DNA of 64,000 bases from Echiichthys vipera (GCA_963691815.1 OY829658.1:12928826-12992825); one strand, 5' to 3'; positions 35,984-49,406 are shown, counted from the first letter of the stretch. Translations and numbers: made by a program. Notes: a model not told the origin generated them from the sequence alone.

Positions 35984-36160
35984 CTTGCAAAGTAACCAGA
36001 AGAGCTAGCAGATAAATAGGGTGTGTCCAACAATTAAGTAAAGTTGTCACCAGGTGCCAGATTAACCAATAACTGGGAGGTATCTGAACATGTTCTCTAA
36101 TTTTGCACACTGTTTTTTTTTTCCACAAACTAATGTTTTCTGTTGATGTGCCTTGGTTAT
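35984..36160 (-). mobile_element. 5' non-coding part of the Tc1/mariner relic
   Basis: Upstream of the transposase start on the minus strand. An inverted terminal repeat was not defined, and its partner on the other side is lost. Confidence 0.4.
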
Positions 36161-37782
36161 TTAAAAAAAAAAAACACGCTATTACAGCAGTGCTATAGCC
36201 ACAAGCTCTATGGTGGGGTTTTAAAATGCCAGCATAAAGTGGCTAAATTGCGATAACAATGACAAAAGAGGTGATAAGTGATGACATTGTCCCAGCAGAC
36301 ACACTAATGGACACATTTAAACAGGCATATATTACATGTATCTATGCAACAAATGCTATGACACACATGTGTCATATACAAAGAAATAAAAGAGCAGGAA
36401 ATCCCTGAAGAGCAGGATTCGTGGGGCAACGTTACCATTCTTTACTGAGCCCCTTTTTGTCATTTCTTTCTAACATATTTCAAGCCAGTGTGTCAGTATG
36501 TAACATTATTCATGGATGCCAACTCAGCAACACCACTAACATTGGCATTACACAGCCAATACTGCTGTCCTAACTTTAATGTCAGCACATCAGATTTAAT
36601 CGGAGAATACCAAAGAAGAACAGGAGCGCACACATACTCACAGATTTATAAACACATGTGCATGTTCAGATACACTACGGTTGTATATAATTAATCTGGA
36701 GGCATGTTTCTGTTCTTCTAACAAGGATAAATATCTCATCTGAAAATCTCTTAGCCATCCCCAGGTGAAGACAGGTTTTTAAAAATATAACATTCAGGGA
36801 CACAAACTGCACTCTAAAGTTTGTTCAACTGTGTTTTCTTACAGCAGCATATAAAATAAATGCTGCCTGTGTCTGGATGACTAATTTAGGGGAAGGTAAT
36901 TTAGGTCAGTTTTGTACTGAGGGTGGGTCATGAAGGAAAAGTATAAGAATCATTAATATCGAGAAGGTTGATTCCCTTTGGAGCAGGAATACTCAGCATA
37001 CATCATGGAGATGAGTCTAATGGAAAGGTGACATTTTGGGCCTCAGCGTTGGCGTCCAGAATGTAGTGGCTTTACGCTCTGGGGAGCATTACTGTGATAT
37101 GTTAATGTCATTTTCATCTGCCATTAAGATTGATTGTTCTTTGGGACAAGCAGAATTTTTGGCTTGACCGTGGCTCTAGAAAAAAGGCCAGGGGGTCGCC
37201 AAATATCACACATTCATGAAAGAAAGGTCAGAGGGGTCGCTGAGGATATCCAAACCTAAATTTCCTGGAGCATCCAGCCATTTGTTAAAGGCCAAAATGT
37301 TGTTTAAGTAAAAAACTGACCTCACAGAAGTGGCAAAGGAGAAGTCAAGGGGTTATTGAATTAGACCTAGTTGTGAATTGACTACAATCCTGAAACACAC
37401 AAAGGCAATTCATTTCATTATCAAATATTTGTATAAACTACAAGACTGGCAAAACAGCCCCTTTAAGATGATCCCCTTTCAAACAAATTACAGGGCTGGA
37501 AGCTGAGTGACAGCAACCAGGGTGCTTGAACTTGAATCAAATTGATTCAAACAACTGTGTGGCTCTGTATGTATCTGATTGGGTTCCTTTCAATGGAACA
37601 ATGGCTCTTCTGTCACTGCAGTTTTAACTATAGGTTCAACAACCTCACGTACCATTGATTCACTGTATTGACTGGTGGTCAGTATGTGAGCAACATAATG
37701 CTTACTTATTTTATATTGTTAAACTTCCTTAACTCATTTAATTGTGAAAGGCCGATGAAGCCATTCATTGCACACATGTTTC
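36161..37782. other. Unassigned non-coding DNA, possibly including conserved non-coding sequence
   Basis: No repeat or gene was recognised. The stretch 37020-37180 is low in repeats and of mixed composition with clustered short AT cores (gatatgttaatgtcattttc), the texture of a conserved non-coding element, but only an alignment could show that. Confidence 0.4.
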
Positions 37783-37936
37783 TTAAGTCCAGTTCAGACC
37801 AAAGAGTCGTGAGGAGACAAAACTATTTTAAAACGTTGCAGGTAAAGGTTACAGCAGTGTGAACTGACTTGTCCAGTCTGGACTCAAAATGGATAATGTT
37901 GTCACCTGCGATTTAATTTAACTTTGGACCGTTTCT

Positions 37937-37971
37937 GTTGGGGAACATTATTTGGACCTTTTGGACAATTA
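37937..37971. repeat. 35-bp segment shared with 54448-54482
   Basis: The two sites match at 34 of 35 positions, starting gttgg and continuing gaacattatttggacc, then ttttggacaatta. Confidence 0.85.
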
Positions 37972-39043
37972 ATTAAAAGACATTTTCTGATGCCGAAGTG
38001 ATTTAAAGTGAAATGAGTTGCATTGTGGCTCTGATTATTGCTTGTGTAATTGTGATCCTGGAGATTTTAATGCCAATAAAAGAACATTCAGGCATTCAAT
38101 GTTTGCAGTTAGCTGTCTTTCCAGAGTAACATTAAATTCCGCTGCTCTTTTAAGGGTAAGGTGTTGTTCACCTGGTCATTTATGAAAATGACGTGACAAA
38201 AATGACAGGTGTATATTTGTGAACACTTGCGCATTCAGTCGGTCTGATATTGCCCGTCACCCCTTTTCTCGTTGTTTAATAATAGCGAGCAAATTTATTT
38301 TTTTTAGAATGACATGCTTCACTTCCCCATAAGTTTCCATTAGTTCTTGCTGTTTGGACGCAGAGAAGAACGCTGCAGGCATCTTTTCCGTGTCTGCATC
38401 AGTGAATCTGTGCTCAACCTCCCGGTCTTCTGTTGCAATCTCTGTCTCCCCCTGGGGGCTTATTGAGAAAAATGTGTATGTGTGATGTAGTGGACAGGTG
38501 TGTTGTGGGTAGTATAAGAAAAAGTGTAGTGTGTAAGCTGTCTGAGCCAGTCTATGGGATGCATGCAGTCCATACTCCAGCCGAGAGATAGTAAAAGCTA
38601 GCGAAAGTGCCTTTAATGCTCATAACAAGAGCCCAAGATCTTTTTTCTGCAACCACCGTCTCACTTTCCAGTCCTTCGGTAGTTTAGTCGGACCACCAAA
38701 GGCAAGTTACCTTCTACGAGCCAAGTTTAGCGTGAGATTAGCTCGCTCCCAACTACGGTTTAGAGAAGAGGAGCTGTAAAGGTAACACTTCCTTTGGAAT
38801 CCTTGAACGGCACTCAACAGAATTACTTACACCTGGCTTGACATAGACTCCGCTTCTCATCATGGCTTGGCTTGGGGGCAACCGTTTAAGCCAGGATGAT
38901 CAGAACAGACTAGTTCAAAGCTGGCTTGTCCATTTATCCTGGATGTCTTAATACTGCCTTCTTGTAACAGCCCTTAGGTCAAGTCACTTCTAAACTGCCA
39001 GCTGGTTGAAATGGCCGTTTTGGACAACAAGCATATGAGAGAG

Positions 39044-39077
39044 AGAAAGAGTAAAATAGATGGAGAGAGAGAGAGAG
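39044..39077. repeat. GA-rich simple repeat
   Basis: Two short GA blocks separated by aagagtaaaatagatg. Confidence 0.8.
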
Positions 39078-42000
39078 TCCAGCGAGCAATCAAATTGATC
39101 AGGGAAGGGAGCGCCGCAATCGAGAACAAAGCAGTGAATCAGGGAAATAAAAAATTATTTTCGCTGTTTCATCACTAGAAAGGCAGCTGTAGCAAGTATC
39201 TCTGTCATTTATATTTTATAATGCTACAAATTATATCCAGCTATAAAAAAGCCTGAAATGTTGGTTGAACGGAAATACAGAGAGGTGTTGCTTTGGAGTT
39301 GATACACTGTCTCGGCTCGACTCTCTGGTGTTAACGTTGGAGAACTGCACATTGCAAGTAGTTGCAAGTTTCCACTCGTCTCGTCGCAAATCCCCAGTCT
39401 GAACTGGGCTTTAGAGAGAAAAATAAGCCTTTGCTTGTGCTCTTGTCCTTGGATAACATACATTTGTATGCTTAACTGTGTGTGTGACTTTCCTCATCTC
39501 ATAAGGCTCATCAGCACTAACTTTGTCAACTCTTCTCTCACTCCCAAATCCTATAGTAGCCTATCCCTCAAGTGAGTGCTGATTTATCTCACTTGCTCAG
39601 GCCTCCATTGAAACCGGAAGCCAACCAATTACTCAAGGTTAAACTCCGCTTGAGCAGCACATGAAGCAGACGTTTGCCCCCCCGCCCAAAAAAGAAAATC
39701 ACTCAATAATGTATCTGTATTTCTTTTTTGATAACTTTTATTCTCTGCCAGGGACTTGTTGGGCTGGCAGAGGAGATCAGAACAACGTTTCAAGCTCTGA
39801 AGATGAAAGTCAATGATAGATGATGCATTGACTGCAAGTCCAATGCGTCCTGTTGAGAGAACATATTGAGGCATGATGCGAAATAAAGGTTGTTAGATCC
39901 GAGAGAGAGAGTACCTGCTGGTAAACGAGAGGAAATGATGAGCTTTTTTTTGTTGTTGGTTTCCATGGTAATGAAAACGAACAAACTGCCTTCTTTCCTA
40001 ATGAGTGAATTCTCCTCATCCAAGCAATTGGAACAAACGCACACAACTATTAAAGCATGTGAATGCTAAAAGCCTGAGTGATGACATTATTTTCCTTTTT
40101 CCCTCCCCAGTTTTCTGAAATTGCTGACTGAATTAAACTGTGTACCCAGTTAGCTTGTTGAGCCTCACCTCTCCCATGGGAGCTGGTTAAAGAGAACTTA
40201 CCTGTATATGTACGCATTGTAATTTATTGTGATAAACAGACAGTAATGTTCAAATAAATTGTGGAGAGTAAGATTGTGGAGGTCATGGGAGGATATTCTT
40301 TTCTCTTACCCCTGCTTTTGAGTTATGAGAGAAAGGACAAAGGTCTTGTGCTGCTCTCTGAGGCTGCAGCCACCTGTCACCAGGCTCATTTTACAATGAG
40401 TAATTACATTAGAAGCAGGCCCTAAACTCTAAGGGCCTCTAAGGCTAACATTCACGCCCTGTTCACTCCTTCTCCCGCTCTCTGTAGCAGGGTACGAAGG
40501 GGATTAGGGCTCAGGGTCCGGGACCTGCTCGCAGAAGAGCTGAACAAAGGCTGGAAGCTCCTCTTCAGGGAGTGGAATTAGTTCAGGGTGGATGGAAGGA
40601 GGAGAAGTATAGAACTTGGACATGGAGGATGGAGAGAAAATAAATGTACAGGGATGAGACAGGATGAGAGCTTTAATGAGGTGCTCAACTGAGCATTGTA
40701 CAGGGACCCTACAGGGTGCTTATCCCTCACACCAGGGACAAAACATGGAACAGAAATAAAAGTGCTGCTCTTTTTTAAATTATTTGATTTTTAAAATTTA
40801 GAACCTCAACAAGGGTAAAAGTAATTTTTTGACTGTTAAAAACATTTGTATTTGAGTTATATGTTATGTTAGGCTATTTACTAAAAGTCCCTCGTGTCCT
40901 TGCACAGGGAGTTGCTCTGTTGTCATGGGGACCGTTTAGTTGGTACCATATGATCCAAGTACAAACTTACATAACCCCTGTTATCAAGTGACAAACGTTT
41001 TCTACCTGGGCCACATGACACAAACTAAACCATCTCCATCCGCTAAGGAAGATTGAAAGCTTTGAAAACAAGTAGCTGTTATTTTTTAAGTAAATAAGCA
41101 CTTGTGTCATTAAATAAAAAAATAAGTATTTTTGCTGACAAAATCATGACACATAAATCGTCTTTGATTAGAGATAATTGAATAATTTGAATTTATTTCA
41201 AGTTATATTCAGCGCTAATATATTGTCCGTGTTGATTGTGAGGACCTTTTCATAGTGTGAAAATATACAAAGCATATTCTACTGGGAACTTGCAACTCAT
41301 TTTCCTGCTACTGTTTTCTCCTGTGCTCTGCTGGAACTGTTTTGCTATTTTAACCCGTTAGCCTCCAGGCTAATAAATAATTTTACTCAGGTGTATTTGA
41401 TCTTCAATAACAATGATGACTGCATGCTGAGCTCTCCCGCATATCTGAGCTGCAGCTCACAAGCATAGATGACCTCTAGTTGGTGTGATGCCTGCTGAAA
41501 TATTGAAATAGAATCTAAAGATTTCTTTTCTTTGGTTAATATCGTTATAACAGCTCTCACAACCAATGGCAGTCAACAGGCTGTAGACATGGTAGGTGAC
41601 TGGCTCCCTAGAGCCAGTGCTAGCTCTGCTACCTCCCTTAGCCATGTGACCTACAGTTAGCAGGTTGTAAGGCTCCTTGAGAGTCTTCCTCTGCAGTGAT
41701 TAGCTGTTAGGCTAAGTTCACACTCAAAGTAGTGGAATAGTGGCTAGCTGAGCTTTGGCTGGCAGGGCTCGAAAGTGCACACATTTTACTCATTGTTAAT
41801 TTGTTGTCTTTCGTCAGGCCAGGCTTCAAGTAATGGCTTAGACCGATCAGCGTTGTGTGAGGAGCTACTGGCAGCTACAGTTGTAGTTTAGGTGTGTGTG
41901 ACAACTGTTTGTTAAAAACAAGTTGGTGTAGATGTTGTGATAGCATCAGAGCTGGAGAGTATTTATTCATTAAAGGAAGAGGAAAGAGCAGCACTGAAGG

Positions 42001-42453
42001 CTTTTCTTGATTAAAAGATGTTTTACCTCTTCTCCAGATGGTTCATCCAATCACAGGACAAGTATTTTTTTAGTACTTTTCCAAACAGATTCCAATGACA
42101 GCTTCTGATATGGTTCTGGGTAAAGAACCATCTGGTGCATCAGGTTAAGTTTAACTAGGATTGGCTACAATTAATCAAGCACTCACAGGTAAGAAAATAT
42201 ATTGCTGACTATATAAACACTTTCAGTCAAATGGATTATCTTCTTAATCAAGCATCATAAAACACTGAGGTGCTATTTGCCATACTAGATTGTTAACCAC
42301 TAGTTTTAACCACAAATAATTAAGACGTGTTTTGCATACAAAGAATAACATACACAATATTTAAGTATTAAGGATTGTGGTGTTTGTTGTAGCATTTCGT
42401 TTAAAGCAATAATTAAGCAATTACATCACATTCTCCAATATCATCATTATCAT

Positions 42454-42473
42454 TATGATCATGATCATGATCA
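42454..42473. repeat. ATGATC short tandem repeat
   Basis: About three units, atgatc repeated. Confidence 0.85.
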
Positions 42474-45107
42474 TAGGCATCAACAGACTTATTTTATATC
42501 CACCAGGCACACACACATCCAGTTTATCTGCAGGTCTCAACGCCCACTTAAAATGTTTGAACTAGGAAGCCTGTAAGCATATATTTGTTTAGTAATTTCA
42601 TGACTGGCTAACCTTCCTACTCTGGGGTATTTATCTGACTCAGAGCCCTCTGCATGTGTGTGCATTTGTGCTTCTCAAATAATATTACACATCACTTCAA
42701 TGTTTACCCACTTTCTTCATATCCCTTTTCCTCAGCAGCGGTTATCTACAAAATTTTTCTCACACATTGCCCACATGTATACAGACTCTTATGCATCCAG
42801 TATCCTTAAAGTAAGAACATTTTGTCCCTATTTTGTTGTCCAGTACGTAAAAGTGGCCTTTTTAGTCCAAGCAAACTAAAACCTCTTTGAAGCCATTAAT
42901 ATTGAAAAATGAATAGGCTTTTTTTCTGGTTAGATATACTGACGGATCATGGCAGCTTACCTGTCTTGCAAAGGAGCAAACACCAAACATTGTGAAACAT
43001 GAAATGCATTTCCATTTGTCACACCAGACTAAGCAGTGGTGACGCCTCCAGCTAAAATGAACAAAGTCATTTTCCAATTGTCATGTTATTGCATTCTTAA
43101 ACTGTGTCATGAAGCAACATTTCATGCTCATTTGCAATTCTATTGCATCTTGTATTGTATTCTCACAGCAAGAGGCTGTCTTAGGTTACGAGGACCAAAG
43201 CCTGAGGGTCCCTGACCTCAACTGATCTATGATGACATAAATTCAACATGTGGTCATTTAAGAAACCGGCTCATTGCTGTTTAGCTTACAGTAGTTTTGT
43301 AGCTCCTGTAGCTCTTCCAGTTGCTTCACAAATATTGACTTAATCCCCTCTCACTCTCACTGCAAACCTGGAATAATCTCGACATTACCCAGCAGGGATG
43401 TATGTGAGAACGCAAATGTCAGATTCAGTCGTGTCGGACATCAAACAGAATTTACCCTCTCAGCTCCCAGACATGTTGACACTTATATCATACATATATC
43501 AACAGTAGAACGATGCCAAAATCAGCTGTGAAAACAGCTTTAGGGCACACACACTTGTCCCTGTTGATCCATGCTGTGCTTAAGCACAATCGTCCCCCCT
43601 CCCTCCTCCTTCACTGGCCAGGCCCAGCCTGCAATCTCAAAACAAATATGCAGTGTATCTACATGTAATGAAGTGCAAATTTGTAATTAACACATACCAC
43701 ACCTGTATCCCCTAATAACGCCGTGGTCAATAGAGTATCAGTGAGGGAGGCTGTACAGAATACAACTGTAAAGACCGAAGATACATGATCGGTGCTGAGG
43801 AACATGAAGAAGCAGATGTGCATGTCACAAACTGTACAAGATTCCATCTTTGGCAATTTGATGTAGGTATATTAAGGGCTTGCACCAGAGAGCTTTTGTT
43901 AATCATATGAGAAAAAAACAGTTTGTAATGGTGAAAATGTATTTCTTATTTAGAGGCGAGACGCTATAAATTACTACAGTTCTTTAGACACCTTTGTCAG
44001 CTTTAGTTAAATAAGCCACGACTTGAACTAAAGTACCCTCTTACGGTCATTTTTGAAGTTTGTTGAGAAGTTGTTGAGAAGTTGTCGTTAACAAGCGGAA
44101 GCAGCTTAATCCCAAGTGTTGCCTTAAGCAGGCTAAAGAAAACATATTTTTTCTCCCTTGATGTATTGAGGTATAAAGAAGAAACAAAGAGTAATTTCAG
44201 TTTTTAGTTAATGGTGTGCTACGCTTCCCCGGGTTACATATAGCTTTATGCATGTACTATGTCTCAAATGTTTGGCAGTTGCCCTGTTTTAGATAATTAA
44301 AGTAACGAATTGGAGAAAATAGGATGTAGGCCCACTAAACATATAAAGACACTGGATGATTTTATTATGTTGCAGTAAGGCACTGGTTTTGTCCAGTGAC
44401 AATTCCAATAAAATGACATGCAAACGAGAGGGACAACAGCCAAATTGTTGATCACTCAGGCAATTATTTGGGTGTCACAACTGCCCTCATTCTCAATATC
44501 AAACACAGTTTGTGCTGAGTCTGCATGTTTGCGCAGCTCAATGCAAATGCACAGCCTAATGGAATCTCTTCCGGTGTCTCTGCTTATCTCTACCTGTAGT
44601 TCCTCTGCCATGCACGTCGGAATATGTCAGTGGACACCTTAAATTAACTGGAAAGATCTATCTAGTACAGACATGCCACCCCTATGCCTAATAAACCTCC
44701 TCAATCATGTCTACGCTTCCAATGTTCTTCACACCAGTGGGAATGTCTACCCATGGATTGAGTTATATCCATCTTGTTTAAAATGTTAGAGTAAAATAAA
44801 CTGAAATTGAAGCTTGGTTGTTTCAGCCACATCCTCATCTGAACTCTACTCTCCAAATCTATCTCTAGATGACAGTAATACACTCTGGCTGGGATGGCTG
44901 GTGGCCCAATGAATCGTGTGTTGGGGTGGGGTTCCTATCCCAGGGGAGGCTTGACTTTGGGGTATGTGGTAGGCAGTCAGGCGGAAGGCTGTAGAAGCAG
45001 GGAGTTATTCCTTGTTAATCCACAGCTCACTGACAGGTGTTAGCAACTGTGTCTCCGTTTCACGCCACAGCATTGTACAAATTCATCAAATGACTTCACA
45101 CCATCCT

Positions 45108-45127
45108 TGACTCTCTCTCTCTCTCTC
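45108..45127. repeat. TC microsatellite
   Basis: About nine CT units. Confidence 0.85.
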
Positions 45128-45187
45128 ACTTAGTTCTTCCAGCACAGAAACACTGACACATACACACACACATATACTGTACGCACA

Positions 45188-45213
45188 CCTGCACACCAGC
45201 ACACCAGCACACC
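45188..45213. repeat. Octamer tandem repeat cacaccag
   Basis: Three full copies and a partial one. Confidence 0.85.
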
Positions 45214-46798
45214 AGCCTCCCTTTCGGTTGCTATTTATTTGAGTTGCAGAATTTTTTCCACTGACATGAGTAACACAGTCGTCCCCCACCCCAAGACAAA
45301 CACAAGCCTTTGTCTCTCATTTCACATCAATTCAAGGCCTCCAGTCTTCACCAAATGTCTTTTTAATGAAAACTGCTTCGTCTCATCGCTCAGTGAGTGT
45401 CTAATGGCTCCTGTATTGCTGCAGGTAACAGAGAAAGGTGGGGATATCTGACACAGGAAAGCAAAATCTAAGACCAGGACAAAACACACACTAATGCACA
45501 AACACTTCACATTTCAGCCTCGCTGAGTACCTGGCAAATCCAGATGCGCATGCAATTAGTTTGGCCTCCCTTGCTCCCATGACAAACAGGAACAGTGCGG
45601 GTTGTTAGAGCAAGACATTTCTGAGTCCATTTAATCATCAGAGACTGTGAGGTGTGAAAAAAACAAGGGAACAGGAACAAAGCCGTTTTCAGTCAAATGA
45701 AGTGTCTAATGAGGACGGAAAAATCAGACTAAATAAGTTTAAAGTATAATCATATATATATATGCACATAATCATGCATGGCAGGTGAAGACTGCATCAG
45801 TGATAACTTGATTGCATGTACAGTATATGCCAATCAAGGCACAAAGGCCCAAACCACCGTTCTCACCTCAAATTTCCTTCCTTACTCTCTCCTTTGGTTT
45901 TCTTACCCTCTGCATCCATTTCTTTTTTTTTTTTTTGTCCAATGTCATCTCCTCTCCTCCCGTCTCTCCCTTCTCCAGTCATTGTCTTTCCTTGTCTCAC
46001 CTCACCCTCCTTGCTCTTCTCTCCGAGTAGAGGATTTGCTTGCTGATCCTGATCCCAAACACAAAAGAAGGGTGGATAATCAGCTTCCTCTCTCATCCGG
46101 CCTGAATCGGTCCTCAGAATTCCCATGTGACGCCATGCCTTTCGAAAAGCGGACTGTAACCCATTATCCCTCATCTACTCAGCCACTCATCCCTAATCTT
46201 TGGCTCTCTTATCCCCACCACTTCTGTTTTTTGCGCTTCCACATAACCCAACCAGCAAAGTTACGGTTTTGAGCTTGCGTAGATGACCGAAAACATCTAC
46301 TCAATGTCAGGAAAACACTTTCAATCAACTCTGAATAGCCAGGAGCTGTTTTGGGTTCATATTAGAGGAGGTCACATCTGCAGATTCACTGTTAATCAGG
46401 CCTATTTAGCGTGATAATCGTGTTCAGTAGGGATGTGTTCCTAGATTGGAATTTACATGTTTTTAAGGAATATCAGCATATCTACATTTTCAGGCAGAAG
46501 CTGAGATCTCTGCAAATTCACAATGTTCCTGCTTTCGAACCTTTAACAGGGACAGAGGTGGAAATTCTTCGAAGTCAAGTACAGCCTCAGATAAACATCA
46601 ATGCACATGTAATCTCGTTGACTCTTGCACTGTGACCGAAGATTCTCATTGTTGCTGCATCATGTTGGTTGAACTGTTTGTGTAGTTCATCACTCTCATG
46701 CAATATTTGTATACTTTTTTTATTAGGGAAGCCAAAATGCTGCCACAATCTTTTTTAAAAACAGGCTACTGCATCTTCAATTTCTCTCTCTCACCTGA

Positions 46799-47108
46799 TG
46801 TTCCTACCTGTTAAAGGGAAGGTTTTCGTCACGACTGTGGGCACAAGATTGCTAGATTAATACTGTATATAAATATTATCATTCTTATTATTAAAGATAG
46901 TGTGACTAGTTGCTGCTCATGGGGAAATTGTTGGGTCGCTGTAAATCAGAAAGAAAGAAAGAAAGCATGCCTTTAGTAGTCCCGCAAGGGGAAATTCACT
47001 TTCAGAAATCCTAAATAAGTCTTAGAGTGTGGCCTTGACCTACTCTATATGTAAAGTGTCTTGAGATAACTTCTGTTATGATTTGGCACTATAAATATAA
47101 TTGAACTG
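46799..47108 (+). mobile_element. Retroposon-like dispersed repeat family B, copy 2
   Basis: The blocks tgttcctacctgttaaaggg, aaggttttcgtcacgactgt, ggaaattgttgggtc, gtcttagagtgtgg, gtaaagtgtcttgagataac and ttctgttatgatttggcact follow the same order as the minus-strand copy at 13738-13966. Two insertions distinguish it: about 80 bases at 46841-46918 and a retroposon tail at 46948-47008. The end reads ataaatataattgaactg, a decayed tail. Confidence 0.75.
46948..47008 (-). mobile_element. Short LINE/SINE 3' tail inserted in family B copy 2
   Basis: On the minus strand it reads gtgaatttccccttgcggga, ctactaaaggcatg, then four to five CTTT units. A ATTTCCCC..GGGA..AATAAAG phrase followed by a simple repeat is the 3' end of several fish non-LTR elements. 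Copy 1 lacks this block, which marks it as an insertion. Confidence 0.6.
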
Positions 47109-47220
47109 ATATAAATCGTCACATATTTGTAACGCCGATTTACTGTCTCGCAGAGTATCGTTACATTCCTAGTGTTTAGTATTGTTTACTGTGTTCACCA
47201 CCTAAATTTAGCATGTTCGC

Positions 47221-47640
47221 TTACTAGGCTTGAGTGATATCACAGTGTTACAGTATACCAAGGCAGGGTGCTTAAAAATCCCATTGTTATGGTTTTCAAT
47301 ACCATAAGGAATAAGACACTCCACTTTCTGGTACAGGGCCAGCAACAGCAGTCAGCAGGGAAGAACAGCAGTAAAGCCAGAATATTTTACATATAGCTCC
47401 ATGAATTAAAGACTTATTTCGACCAAACTAGAGTTGGTCATTGTTGGAATAGTGGAAAGACTAAAACGGGTTGGTGAGTTTTATTGTGTTTCTGTCCAGT
47501 TTGAAAAAAAAAGTGTGGTTTCTTATGAGTTCACAGGGTGTGAAATTATTAGCAGAAAAAAATAAAGTATAACCTGGTTAAATATCCTGACAGTATTAAG
47601 GTATGAAAGAAGCAATACTGCTAAAGACTATAGCATGGTA
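47221..47640. repeat. Possible decayed hAT-like element
   Basis: The left text gatatcacagtgttacagta, then taccaa, and the right text cctgacagtattaaggtatg followed by gcaatactgct suggest mirrored subterminal parts (inverted: agcagtattgc...cataccttaatactg). Target duplication not found; weak. Confidence 0.25.
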
Positions 47641-48995
47641 ATATTTGCTCATTAACAAAAAGTATAGCCCAGGCGGATGGGAATACCATAAGTTTTACAA
47701 CCAAAGTATTGGTAACTTTGACCACATGATGCCGTTAGATGAAAAGTCAAGGGGATCACCCACATTACAATGCATTGTCTGGGAACCATGAATGTCCACA
47801 CAATCAAAAAGACAAGGTAATTCACTCGATACTTGGCCTGGTCAAGGATAACCAAAATTACTGGGCTTTTTCTTGTGGGGGGCATGAATGCAATATTTCA
47901 TTGCAATACATCTAACATGTTGTTGAGATATTGAAAGACATTTGTGTCCCAAAAGGCTTCCGTTAGCAAGGCTGAAAACACTTATCCATCGTCTCATAGT
48001 CACTTCAGCTGTAAAGAACTGTGTCTGCACTGTGTTTATGTCATAAACTCGGTTTCCTTTTTGCAGTCTTAGACAACAATGCATTCAGCTGCTTCTTTCA
48101 TCGCAAAGCACAGTATGTTATAGAAGTTTGTTGACTTGACAACATAAATCCCCCTCAAGTTATGCTTCAATGATGACAAATGTTGCATGGTCAAAGGAAA
48201 CAAAATGATGATGGAAGATGAAAGTAGGTGCTTAGGTAGGAAACAACAGATCCTCCTGTCATTTAGCATCACAACAAAACATGAACTATGGCCATTAAAT
48301 TAAAACAAATGTCCTCTTTTTGAATTTGAGAAAGTCTGTGAGTCTGTGAGTAATTAATGTATTCCCCAGAGTTAGGGTTTATGTGTGTAGACTCTTTTGA
48401 AATCCAAGTATTCTTCTTGTGCAGGAAACCAGCTCCCAGGAGCACTGTCTCATGTTCGTATATTAAATGAGCTGCCTCGTCGACTTTTAAGTAAAACCTT
48501 TGACCTCCTACTTGTCTCCCACCAAAGTTCTTCCTATTGTCTGCTTTCCCATCTTCATTTTCCTCTTTCTACATTCAAGAAGGGAACTTGTTTGTTATTG
48601 ATTCACTTCTGCTCACATCTCTTTTTCTGTTGTGTTCAGCTCTACTTAAACTGGCTGTTTTTTTGTGGTTGTGTTGTTCTTTTTCTACCATCCCACACAC
48701 ACATTCAGCTATCAAAAAAAAAAGTTACACGTTTTTTTAATACTAATTTCTAGTGCAAACAGATGATGCAAGCTCTTCTGTCTCACATTAGAAGATGCTA
48801 AGCCTTTTTTCCCTTTTTTTTCAAACCTATCAAGCAGAGCCAGATCTTGATGTCTTAGATTGCTGATTGCTGAGGACATTTTCTTCTCAAAAACACTGCA
48901 TCCCAAAACGGCATCATGCTGGATTTGAAAGTGACAAAATTAAGTCTCAAAAGCAGAATAAGAGAGAACAGTGTGGTAGCAAAAGGAGTGCATAG
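47641..48995. other. Unassigned non-coding DNA
   Basis: No gene supported. The 118-codon frame at 48397-48753 is pyrimidine-rich and has no domain. Confidence 0.5.
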
Positions 48996-49020
48996 TGTGT
49001 GTGTGTGTGTGTGTGTGTGT
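48996..49020. repeat. GT microsatellite
   Basis: About 12 uninterrupted GT units. Confidence 0.97.
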
Positions 49021-49236
49021 GCATGGAGCATTACTGATTCATACAGGCCTCTGATCCCTGGCTGTGTGAGAGCAAAGCCCCCCTCTTTCTTCTCCGACTT
49101 CACATTTCAAAATTCATTGCTGGGCTCTTGGTATTCCTCAAACTGAGCTCCAAGAAGAATCAACTATTCCATTCACCCATCAATGATTCACTGTCATACC
49201 CGAGGCTGAAATTTAACAACACAGGCACAGAAATCT

Positions 49237-49237
<1 letters not shown>

Positions 49238-49283
<46 letters not shown>

Positions 49284-49323
49284 GTGTGTGTGTGTGTATG
49301 TGTGTGTGGGTATGTGTGTGTGT

Positions 49324-49359
<36 letters not shown>

Positions 49360-49375
49360 ATGTGTGTGTTGTGCA

Positions 49376-49406
<31 letters not shown>

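Larger units (their letters stand above)
37786..39410. mobile_element. 1.6-kb DNA element with extended imperfect inverted ends and TTA duplications
   Basis: Left end agtccagttcagacc (37786-37800). Right end, on the other strand, agcccagttcagact (39396-39410); 13 of 15 match. The similarity continues with gaps: left gtcgtgaggagac then aaaacgttgca; right, inverted, tgcgacgagac then gaaacttgca. TTA flanks both sides (37783-37785, 39411-39413), as for PIF/Harbinger. GA-rich runs at 39044-39077 and other segments suggest further insertions inside. No transposase frame was found. Confidence 0.65.
39414..46798. other. Unassigned non-coding DNA, 7.4 kb
   Basis: Read on both strands without finding a gene or a datable transposon. 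Small items: an 8-bp palindrome with 4-base loop, actggctc-ccta-gagccagt, at about 41600; ATGATC hexamer repeats at 42454-42473; a 12-bp tandem duplication (gttgagaagttg) near 44064; a TC run at 45108-45127; short cacaccag repeats at 45188-45213. Overlapping pyrimidine-rich frames at 45778-46272 are composition artefacts. Confidence 0.5.

Noticed and set aside
45778..46272. 164-codon plus-strand frame
   Set aside because: Three phases and the opposite strand are all open over the same pyrimidine-rich bases; no domain, no splice context.
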